From the NCBI RefSeq assembly GCF_021347895.1, contig NC_067113.1, positions 46,849,474 to 46,913,473 of the forward strand: a DNA stretch of 64,000 bases, written 5' to 3'. Below the pieces are notes generated by a model. It was not told where the DNA came from, searched no databases, and saw only the letters and a list, made by a program, of their open reading frames with translations. This DNA comes from Acanthochromis polyacanthus (Eukaryota; Chordata; Actinopteri; Pomacentridae). A program made the position numbers and the translations under genes. Positions within the stretch are counted from its first letter, which is position 1. Every line of letters begins with the position of its first letter. Positions 36,223 through 48,200 of this stretch are shown one piece after another.

Positions 36223-39200
36223 CTGAAGACCATATAAGAAGTTTAAAATTTCAGTTTTTGTTATTGAAATTTGTATTTTTTTTAGCTCTAAAAGACTTAA
36301 TTTAAGCCATAAACTGTGTATGAAAGACTGACACAGTTACTGTGAAGTCACCATTAGTTTGTGATAGTTACATAAATTTGTAAATATTCTTTTTTTTCAT
36401 GCACTAAATATTAAAATATTTGGCTGCAAGACTAAAATATGCATTAATCTCATAAAATGTTGACACCCCTTCTGTGGAGTTAAACAATGAGAATAAATGC
36501 AGACAAAAACATTTCGTAGATATTCTTGATAAATGTGGCATTATAAATCAATAACTGACTAATCCGTAAAACAAATTGAGTGAACAAGGCTATTATCCTG
36601 TGATGATATTGCTATTGTGAGCTACAGACGCATAATATGTTCCACAAAGACATTTGCCACTGTCCGGATCCCATTAAGTGTCACGGAAGTCTTTGTCATG
36701 GTGCCCCTTTACTGGCTAAAAGTCCACAATGCTCTCCGTTTGCCACAATGGAACTGCTTGTCTCATCTTGTGTCCACAGTATTAGGTCAGAGGTTCCAGG
36801 TACTACAGATAATTTACAATATTTAAAGTATGTATTATCTCCAAAAACAGTTTTGGATTGTGACTTGGCAAGTTTTGAGTCTGGAATTTGGTCACCATCA
36901 TCATGCTCTTCTGAAATCAGACATAACTAGCTAGCTCGAGATCTGACCGAGAACTCGCACAAAATACGCAAATGTACGCTGCTTTATGGTCTATTTAACT
37001 TAAATGGAAACTGCAATTTACAAAATGAACATCATGCAGGACTGAAGAAGACTTCAGACTAGCAAGTGAGACCATAAACTCAGATAGAAAATGTTTGCTA
37101 AAGTAACAAATCAAGTGAGAATTGAGCTAATTTTCTCATAGATTTCAATATATTCTTTTTGCAACCAGAGGAGTCGCCCCTTGCTGGCTCTTTGACAGAA
37201 TGCAGGTTTATGAGGCTTCCATGTTGGCTTCACTATTCAAATTTGGAGGCTTTGGCCGTCTTTTATACACAGTCTGTGGTTAAAACTGAAGCAACAAACA
37301 TATAATACTCAAAACATTTTGGGCAAAAGTCTTTTCAGGCAAAAAATTTTGTTTGTGCAGCCATGTAGTGACTGCTGAATGCTTAAACACAATGCTACAA
37401 CACAAAATAATGTGGTTAAAGTTAAAATAAATCACATCTGACGTCATTTAGTCGTGTATTTTGAACCTAAAGCCTTCAGTTCTTTTCCTCTATGGAATAT
37501 TTAACGCATAGATGCTGTTTAAAGCATAACTGATACATCTAATTTTAGTAATCTAAGCAAGAAATTCACACAGTCTGCTTGTGTTTCTGTCCCTGTTGCA
37601 GTTTGTTGGAGAGATGTCTATTTTAAAAAAAATACTTCATTGTCATAAAACAGAACATCCTTTAACAACTCTTCATAAATTAGTTTTCAGTTGTGTTAAA
37701 TCTAAGAAGTTCAAGTTAAGTTCTCCCCTCAGGCCACAATCATTATGTTCAACCTGCTGGTTAATCAATTAAAACAGAACATTTTAAATTATTTGCAAGC
37801 TAATGAGTCGACTTGGCAAGGTTTTATTGTGCACCAAACACCAATAACAGTGTGGCAGAGATAATAAAACTGCATTTGTATGAATTGATAAACAAATTAA
37901 CATCAGTACGGTGAAATTATAATAATAATCCTGTTTGCTTTTGTATCTTGTGGACTCCAAACCACAAGCAGAAGTAGAAATTTTACAGTACACAATAGCA
38001 TTGTAAAGTTTAAAACATTTCTCACCACATCGTAGTACTTGCTGGCGTACTGGTACAGTTGATGTAAGGCCACCTGGGTGTTCAGCTTGTCTGTGTGTTC
38101 CTGCAACAGAGAAACGTATAATAGTTTATATATATGAACAGACTTTCTAGATTCTCAGTCATCCAGGTTGTGTTAATCGTAGGAGCTTCAGTAGAAATCA
38201 ACCAGACTTCTCTGGTAGGTTCTTGAAGACGTTAGGCACCAGAGAAGTCCTACGATCAGAACGGGCCAAACATTTAATATTTTATGGGACTTGTATGAGG
38301 GAAAATGGCTCCACACATCCTCTGCAACATTTGTACCATCGACAGTGGGCTACCTCCTCGCATACGCTAAACCCAACAGGAAGTTCAACATTTTGCTTTA
38401 ACTGTGAATTTTTTTTTTGTTATTTTTGCTCATTTTCAGGGGTTAAATTCTCTGAGGAGGTAACTCTAGGAGACCTCAGATTTGGACAGTACATACAACA
38501 GGCCTTAATGTCGAAAACTTATCTAAATCTTCCACAACAGTCAAAGGGTGTGGCCATGGAAGCCCCTCTGAACTTTGATGCTTTACCATGAAACAGGAAG
38601 TGCTGTCTAACTACTCAGTTCATGCTCCAATCTGCCTCAAACTTTGCATGTTTGATCAGAGTCCTGCCCCGATCACATCCATATACCAATATTCAATGAC
38701 ATTCATTGCGCCACCTGGTGGCAACAGGAAATGTCATGTTTTACACTCAGATGTACTATTGTTAGCTGGTTGACCATATTCATTATTCTTTCATTCTCTT
38801 TACATTGGCCCCCAGTATGTTTTAGTCTCTTTGTATTGGTTCCCAGTATGTTTTAGCCTCTTTAAATTGGCTCCCAGTATGTTTTAGTTTCTCTACATTG
38901 ACTCCCAGTATGTTTTAGTTTATGTATATTGGCTCCTAGTATATTTCAGCCTGTTTAAACTAGCTCCCAGTATGTTTTAACCTCTTTATATTGACTCCCA
39001 GTATGTTTTAGTTTTTGTATATTGGCTCCTAGTATATTTCAGCCTGTTTAAACTAGCTCCCAGTATGTTTTAACCTCTTTATATTTGCCCCCAGCATGTT
39101 TTAGTGTCTTTACACAGACTTCAAAATGCTTTATCTTCCTTTTAAACACCATTTTTAGCTTTTTTCTGTCTTTTTCAAAGACTTTTCTGTGTCATTTTGC

Positions 39201-42200
39201 CCCCATTTAAAGCACATGTAACTCTGAAACCTGCTCTGTATTTGTGCATAATGTTGCTAGAAACTTATTACAATATAATCTATGAAATTGGTCAGTAAAA
39301 TCTCTCTTGACATTTCTGCAAAACCCTGACATACACCACACCTCGACGTGTGTAGGTTTGCGAGGACCCGTTCAACGCTACTTGCAGCTTTAATTATTGG
39401 TTAAATTTATGAGCCTTTAACTGGTTGTACTGGGTTTCTTCTGTGGCCTTCTTTCATTCTTGAGGGTTGAAATTCAACAAAAGGTCATTCGGAATCATCA
39501 GTATTTATATGAGGATATTCAGCAGATAACTGTGCAGACTTGTACTGTTTCATACCCGGGACACCTCAGCGAGGTGTGTGTTCATGTCCTGGTCGCTGAC
39601 TGGAATCATCTGTCTGATGCCCTTGTAGTAACTGTGGAAAACACACAAACAGTCGACATGTTTCATCAAACTATACTAAACCCATAGATTTAAACCCAAA
39701 AGTTAATAAAAATGCTTCAATTTTCATCTCGAAATTCTATTAAATCAAATTAAAGGCTGTAAATCACATTAAAATGGTTAATTAACGGCTGATTTCACAA
39801 CTTAAATGAACTCTTGTATGTTTCTGTCATTAATGGAACAAGCAGATTCTGCAGCGTTTCATTTGACATGTGATTTAAAAAACCAAATTACTAATAATTC
39901 AACTAATAAATGAAACAACAGGTGGAGCAGCACCCTGAAATAAGTTATCAACACTTTAAAATCAATTATTGAACCATTCTAGATCTTTAAAACAGCAGAA
40001 AAACTCAATTTTCTACACTTCATTCATGCAAATTCACTAAACACAATCCAACAATGTGCATTTTTTACTGGTCTGTTGTAGAAACATTTTCAGTAATTTA
40101 AATGTTTTTTTCCTCCAGCTGTCCTACAGAAACACCTCTCCTCATCCATCTGCTCTCTTTCTGTACATTCGGCGTTATAAACTCACTCGTCCACCATCTT
40201 CTTGTATGTTGAAATCTCTTTTGCATAGAGAAGCTTGTTGCTGGGAGACTCCTGCAGCCAAACACACAGACAGATAGAAAAAAAAAAAATCAACACCATC
40301 AGATTGGATTTTCAAGACTTCCTTCGAAGACGTTTGAGAGATAAATCCTCTCCTGGACATCGCTGCTCTGTGAGTGATCGTCCGTCTGCGATGATCAAAC
40401 ATCTGAGGTTTAGTTTGTAATTAAGTTTCCCGTCAGAATCAGACACCTAAAGTCTCCACAGATTAGACAGAAACTGAAAAGATGAAACATGTACAGAATC
40501 ACACCAAAGGGAAAGACTTTAAAATAAAATCTAAATTTGGTGTTTCTGATTGCTTGTTATGTGTCACTGTGACAACTTAGCTTCTTTCTGGTTATTGTGC
40601 TTCTCTTTCTGGTCCGTTTGTGTCTTTATAGTCCTGTGGTCTCTTTACATTGGTATTTTCGTTCATTTTGCAGATGTTCGTTGGTTTGGTTCTCTCTAAA
40701 GATATTTTGATCTTATGACTGTTTAGAGACTCTTTAAAGTCATTTAACATCTCCGTGTTACGACTGCACATCTCTTTGGAGTAATTTTGTCATTTTTTGG
40801 TTATTTTGTCTCTTTGTGGGTGTTTTGTGTCCCTATAGTGCCTTTACGTTGGTGTTTTGTTCATTTTGCACATCTTTGTTGTCAGTTTGGTTCTCTTTAA
40901 AGATACTTTCTCTCTTTTTATGGTTATTTTGTCTCTGTGATTATTTTGTGTCTTTTTTTGGTCTTCTTGTGCCTTTTTTGTCTCTTTATGGTTGTTTTGT
41001 GTGTCTGTAGTCCTTTTGGAGCGATATTTAGTTAATTTTGCACATCTTTGTTGTCATTTCACTTCTCTTTAAAGGCATTTTGTGTCTTCTATGGTTGTTT
41101 CAGGTCTCTTTAAAGTCATTAAGAGTCTCCATGTCGTGATTATACATCTCTTTTGTGTGATGCTGTGTCATTTTGTGTCACTTTTGGTTATTTTGCATGT
41201 CTTTGTGGTCATTTTATGTCTTTATAGTCCCTTTATATTGGTATATTGTTGATTTTGCATAGTTTTGTTGTCGTTTTGGTTCTCTTTAAAGACATTTTTT
41301 TTCTCTTTTTATGATTATTCTGTGTTTCATTGTAGTTATTTTGTGCCCTTTCTTGACCATTTTGTGTTTTTTTTGGTCCATTTGTGTCTCTTTATGGGTG
41401 TTCTGTGTCTCTACTGTCCCTTTGCAGCAATATTTGGTTCATTTTGCTCATCTTTGTTGTTGTTTTGTATCTCTTTAAAGACATTTTGTACCATTTATGG
41501 TTATTTTGTGTCTCTTTAAAGTCATTGAGCGTCTCTGTGTTGTGATTTTAAGTTTCTCTGGAGTAATGTTTTGGTCATTTTGTGTCTCTCGTCCCTTTAC
41601 ACTGGTATTTAGTTCATTTTCCATATCTTTGTTGTTATCTTGGTTCTATTTCGAGAATTCTTCTTTCTTTCTTTTTGATAATTTTTCAATCTTTGTGTTT
41701 GTTTTGTGCCTCTGTAAGGTCATGTAGCATTTCTGTGTCATCATTTAATGTCTCTTTTAGGCCGTTTAGTGTCTCTTTGTGGTCGTTTTATGTCTGTAGT
41801 TATTTTGCATCTTTTTCAAGTCATTTTGTGTCTCAAGGAATTTTGTATCTGATTTTGATCATTTTTTGTCTCTTTCAGGTCATTTTATGTCTAATTGAGA
41901 TCATTTTGTGTATTTTTGGTCATTTTGCATCTCTTTCAGGTTGTTTAGTGCCTTTTTCAGGTCGTTTTGCGTCTCTTTCAGGTCCTTTTGCGTCTCTTTC
42001 AGGTTGCTTAGTGCCTCTTTCAGGTCGTTTAGCGTCTCTTTCAGGTCGTTTAGCGTCTCTTTCAGGTCGTTTAGCGTCTCTTTCAGGTCGTTTAGCGTCT
42101 CTTTCAGGTCGTTTAGTGCCTCTTTCAGGTCGCTTAGCGTCTCTTTCAGGTCGTTTAGCGTCTCTTTCAGGTCGCTTAGCGTCTCTTTCAGGCCGTTTAG

Positions 42201-45200
42201 AGTCTCTTTTAGGCCGTTTAGAGTCTCTTTTAGGCCGTTTAGCGTCTCTTTCAGGCCGTTTAGCGTCTCTTTCAGGTCGCTTAGCGTCTCTTTTAGGCCG
42301 TTTAGAGTCTCTTTTAGGCCGTTTAGAGTCTCTTTTAGGCCGTTTAGCGTCTCTTTCAGGCCGCTTAGCGTCTCTTTCAGGTCGCTTAGCGTCTCTTTCA
42401 GGCCGTTTAGCGTCTCTTTCAGGCCGTTTAGCGTCTCTTTCAGGCCGTTTAGCGTCTCTTTCAGGTCGTTTAGCGTCTCTTTCAGGCCGTTTAGAGTCTC
42501 TTTCAGGCCGTTTAGCGTCTCTTTCAGGCCGTTTAGCGTCTCTTTCAGGTCGTTTAGCGTCTCTTTCAGGTCGTTTAGCGCCTCTTTCAGGTCGCTTAGC
42601 GTCTCTTTCAGGTCGTTTAGCGTCTCTTTCAGGTCGTTTAGCGTCTCTTTCAGGTCGCTTAGCGTCTTTCAGGTCGCTTAGCGTCTCTTTCAGGTCGCTT
42701 AGCGTCTCTTTTAGGCCGTTTAGCGTCTCTTTCAGGTCGCTTAGCGTCTCTTTCAGGTCGCTTAGCGTCTCTTTCAGGCCGCTTAGCGTCTCTTTCAGGC
42801 CGTTTAGCGTCTCTTTTAGGCCGTTTAGCGTCTCTTTCAGGCCGTTTAGCGTCTCTTTCAGGCCGCTTAGCGTCTCTTTCAGGTCGCTTAGCGTCTCTTT
42901 CAGGCCGTTTAGCGTCTCTTTCAGGCCGTTTAGCGTCTCTTTCAGGTCGTTTAGCGTCTCTTTTAGGCCGTTTAGAGTCTCTTTTAGGCCGTTTAGCGTC
43001 TCTTTCAGGCCGTTTAGCGTCTCTTTTAGGCCGTTTAGCGTCTCTTTCAGGTCGTTTAGCGTCTCTTTTAGGCCGTTTAGCGTCTCTTTCAGGTTGTTTA
43101 GTGCCTCTTTCAGGTCACTTTGTGTGTCTATTTGAGGTCATTTTGTGTATTTTTGATCATTTCGTGTATCTTTGAGGTGATTTTCAGAATGTAAATGGCT
43201 GGTGTTGTGTTAGCGGGGACTGACTCTGCTGAGTTTGTGCTCCGTCTTGGTGCAGGCGTCCATGAAGGTCTGAGCGATGACGTGCAGTGAAGCGTCCACC
43301 ACCTCGGTCACGTGGACGTCGAAGATGAAGTGAGGGTTTCTCAGGATGTTGACCCAGAAGCGCAGAGGCAGGCTGAGGACACACAAAAACAACTTTACTA
43401 CAACAGATATAAAAAAAAAAAATAAAGATCTTTAAAGTCAGATATGAACAGTCACGTTTTGTTTTATCACCACCTGGATGCGGTCAGCAGCTCTGTCTTC
43501 TTTCCTGGGTTTTAGGATTTAACTCAAACCAAGAGGACATGTTTGTCCAACACACTGCCTACAGTTCATCCTAGCAACTTTTCCTCTTTAAAGTAAAACT
43601 CTGTTGCTTTTTTTTCCATTACATATTTTCTTGGATTTGATTTCTAAGGCTTACTGGCTACTATATATCCAGCAATCTGTTAACTTTCCATCACTTAGTC
43701 GTCGTTTTTTTATTTCAGTTGTTTTATGTTTATTATATTTCTGTCTCTTTGTGGTCATTTTGTCTGTTATTTAACTCGTTTTGCATTTCTTTGTGAACGT
43801 CTTGTGTCTATTGGTGCTCATTTAGTGTCTTAGATTGGCTGTTTGTCATCTCTTTGTTGTCATTTTGTGTATACATTTGGTCAAATTGTGTTCTTTTTGG
43901 GTATTTTGCAAATTTTTGTGGGTCTTTTGTGTCTATATATTCATTGTGTGTCTTTTTCCGGTTATTTCAGGTTTCTTTGTGGTCATTTTGTGTCTCATTT
44001 TAGAAATTCTGTGTTTCAGTTTTGATGTTTTGTGCTCATTTTTTGTCTTATTTTGGTCATTTTTCATCTTTGTGGTCGTTTTGTGTCACTCTAGTCATCT
44101 TTTTTCTCATTTTATGAATTTTGTGTCTTTATTTGGTAATTTTTTAAAATCTCTTTGTATTTTTTAAGTCTCATCCTGGTAATTATGTGTCCCTGTGGTC
44201 ATTTTGGTGTATTATTGTTCTCTTTCATGCCTCGTTCTAATTGTTTGTTGTGTCGTGATTGTTTTGAGTGCTTTCTGGATGCTTCTGTGTCTCATTTTAG
44301 TCATTTTACATCTAATTTTTGATTTTCTAGCTTGCTTGCCTCATCTTGGTTGTTTCGTGTTGATGTGGTTCTGCTTCTTCTCTTTGCTGCCATTTTGCTA
44401 CTCTTCATGGCTATTTTGTGTCTACAGTGCTTTTGCATCGATATTTTGTTCAATTTGAATATTTTTGTATCATTTTGTGTCTCTTTCAGGTAATTTTGTG
44501 TCATTTAGCATCTCTGCGCTGTCACTGTAAGTCTCTTTTTGGCCATTTTGTGTTCTTTTCTGTGGTTATTTTGAGTGTCTGTGGTTATCTAGTGTCTCTT
44601 TCAGGTCATTTTGTGTCTCTGTCATCATTTTGTTTCTCATTTTATATTAATTTTGTGTCTTGAGTTGGCACCTTTTCATCTCTTCGTGGTTGTTTTGGGT
44701 CTCATCCTGGTAATTTTGTGTCTCTGTTCATTTTGGCGTCATTTGTGTTCTCTGGTTATTATTGTTCTCTTTTGTGCCTCAGTTTAATTGTTGAGTGGTG
44801 ATTGTTTTTGGTGCTTTGTGTCTCATTTTAATTATTTCACATCTAATTTTCTGTCTTTACTTCGGTCTTGCTTGTGTTATTTTGTTTCTTCTAGTGTCGG
44901 TGTGGTTCTTTTTTCCTCTTTGTAGCCATTTTGTAACTCTTTGGGTCATTACTTCTCTTTTTGTGGTCATTTTTTGTCTCATTTTGTTAGTTCACTGACA
45001 TGTTGTGATCATTTTTCCTCTTCTTCACACATTGACTTCATTTTATTCCAGTTATGCTGCGTCTCTCTGGATCTCTCACTGGAATATTTAACCTGTTTTG
45101 TGATCCTTCCATGCATGGATGCGTTCAATAACTGCATATCTAACTTTTCAGCCTGCAAGCAACAGTTGGTGAAACGCTGCTTTTGCTCGACACTCAGGAT

Positions 45201-48200
45201 TCACACTTTGTAAAATGACAGATTTTGTTATGTAAAGCTTCGTTCTCCTCCTGAGCTTCATGATACTCTGAGATCTCTTCAGTTTCTAATGTGGACGGTC
45301 ATTTTGGAGCTTCTCAGGCTTTCCAGGAACCTGCTGACACATTAAATCCCTTCCTTCTGCCTCCAACCTTTCATCTCCACCTCCACAGGCCGCAGCCCTC
45401 GTCAATAATTCACCGCCGCTGATGAATTTTTCATCATCCGACTTGTTCGTTGCGTCTGTCTTCGCCATGATTGACAGCTTTAGCTCAAGGCCAGTTTGAA
45501 AGCTGAGAGGTTAAAAAAAAAACGTAGTAAATCTCTAAATCTGTGTCTTCTGCTCCGTCATCATTTATCAGCCTTCAGTTAAACCTTCATGTGGTCAAAG
45601 CAATCAGCTGACGAGGTGAAACAGCAGAATTATTCCTCTGAGCAGGTTCTTATCTCCAGCGGAGGCTCTGAGAAGCTTTGAAGAGAAGTTTAAAGATCCA
45701 GAGTTTAAAAGAGACTTTTAGTTCCACTTAAACCTGCTTCTGATCTGGATCCATCGGGCTCGTTCTCACCTCACACTAAATTTGATTTACGAGGTTTTAC
45801 TGGAAGTAAAACTGGAAGCTCAGCTGGTTTATTAGTTCTGTAGCTGATCTAATGGCTAAAAAATGCTACGACACATTTATTTCTGAAGCAAAAGTGCTAA
45901 AAATCATCCACAAAACTGAGCATTTTCTTTGCAAAATGGAGATTTTTAGATGTCTTTTAAACAGCTGATCATAACAGACAACAAATTAGGATAAAAGGAA
46001 TCATAATCCTCTGAAATTTTACATCTAACGATAAACTGTACACCTACTTCTTTAGCACAGATTAACAGAAAAATATTGCCACATCTTCAATCTTCTAATT
46101 TTTCTTATCTTCTGTCTTGTTTTGTGTCTGTTGGTGATCATTTTTTGTCTCATTTCAGTGATTTTTATGATATTTTGTCTTTATTTTGCATCTTCTTTTG
46201 ATCATTTTGATCATTTAACTTTTTTGTTGTGATTTTCTATCTCTCTGTTGTGGTTTTGCGTCTGTTTTTGGTCATTTCACATTGATTTGTGGTTGTTTTG
46301 TGGTAATTTCATGAGTTTTTGTGGATATTTTGTGTCTCCTTATGGTAATTTTGCAACTTTTTTGACACTTTGTGTGTTTTTCTGATCCTTTTGTGTTGTG
46401 TATTTATAATTTTCCACATTTTTGTGATTGCTTTGTGTCATTTTCTGGTGGTTTTCCATCTCCTTGTGGTCATTTTGCATCTCTTCATGGCCATTTTGTG
46501 TCTCATTTTGGTCATTTTGCTTCACTATGGTTGCTTTGTGTCACCCGTGGCATCTTTGTCAATTTTGTGTCATTTTGTGTTAATTTTACATCACATTTGG
46601 CCCATTTTTGTTCATTTTGTGCTTGCTTTGTGTCTCTCTCTGTTGGATTTTTATATCCTTGTGGTTATTTGTGTCTATTTATGGTTGTTTTGTGCCTCAT
46701 TTTGGTCACTTTGTGTCTCTTTGTTGTCATTTTCTTCGCTATGTTTGTTTTGGGTCCCCTGTGGTGATTTTGTGTGTCTTTATGTCCATTTTGTGTCTTA
46801 TTTTGGCAACTTTGTGTTATTTTGTGGTATTTTACATCACATTTTGTCCATTTTTGTTTATTTTGTGGTTGCTTTGTGTCTCTTTCTGTTGGATTTCTAT
46901 CTCCTTTGGTCATTTGTGTCTATTTATGGTTATTTTGTGTCTCTTTGGATCACATTTCACTTATTTTATGTCTTATTTGGTCATTTTGTGAGTCTTTGTT
47001 GTCTTTTATGTGTCTGTTTTTGGATAATGATGGTAAATTATTTGATGTCATCATTTTAGGTCTGATAAACTGAATATGTGGATGGATTTTCTTTTAATTA
47101 AGGATGAACAGAACAATCAGCAGCTGTAATTCATGATTTTTCTCTACATAAATGTGTGTTTTCATTTTTACTTGCAGCGATTTATGACCAGTTCGTTATT
47201 TTAATATTCAAACTCAATGATTTCTTGCATTGTAATGAGAGAAACAGCATCTAAAATGGAAATCTCAGACGTATGCTTGCGTAAAAGTGGAATTTATGCA
47301 AGTGAATTAAGAGCAAATGGATCTGACGGGAGGCTTTTCACCATCTGCAGACGGATCGTTCTGTCCACATAAAGCTCCAGACACCAGGATTTACTCCAGA
47401 TTTACTAAAGTCTCGTAGATTTCATGAAGCCTGTGGGTTTAACTTTCTGTTTTTATCCACAAAATGTGAAGTTTTCCTGCTGAACAGAAAAGACATTCGA
47501 TAAAATACCCGCAAGAGTTTGTTGGAAAGTGAGTTTTTTAGATTATAACCTGTATTTGAACAGAAAAATATGGACATATTGTCAACATATAGCTGCTTTA
47601 ACAGAATCTTGTGGACAGATTTTAGGGTATAAATGTTAAAATACTGAAATCCTTGTATAATAAAGGATATTCTTACTTCTAATTATAACTTTGAGTCATC
47701 TATAGCACTAAAGTCAAACTTCCAAAACTTCCAGAAGTAAGAAAACCTCATTTAAGATCCACCTGACATTCATAACTACACTTGTAACTAAAAATTAAAT
47801 CCATTTCTTTGTGCTTAGTTTCTCATTTTGATCATTTTCTTCCTGGCTGTGGTCAGAATCAGACACCTAAAGTCTCTACAGATTAGACAGAAACTGAAGA
47901 AGACGGAGAAATCTACAGAATCCTACTGAGGTGAAGACTGCAAACCTGTTGACTTTAAAATAAAATCTAAATTTGATGTTTCTGATTGGTTGTTTTGTGT
48001 CACCGTGACAGTTTAGTGTCTTTCTGGTCACTGCACATCTCTTTGTGGTTGTTTTGTGTCTCTATAGTCCTTTTACATTTGTATTTTTGTTCATTTTGTA
48101 CATATTTGTAATTGTCTTGGTTCTCTTTAGAGACATTTTGTCTCTTTCAATGACTATTTGGTGTCTCCATGGTTGTTTTGTGTCTCTATTGTCCCTTTGC

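Noticed and set aside
38026..38106. Longer minus-strand ORF through the plexin exon
   Set aside because: It reads across the acceptor and donor; conserved plexin residues end at the splice sites.
41582..43135. 517-codon plus-strand ORF as a protein gene
   Set aside because: It is the stop-free frame of a 21-bp minisatellite in a plexin intron; the N-terminal part is low-complexity and there is no splice or promoter support.
46370..47073. 229-codon and neighbouring ORFs rich in Phe, Leu and Cys
   Set aside because: Translation of the T-rich degenerate repeat; overlapping frames look alike, as expected for repeats.
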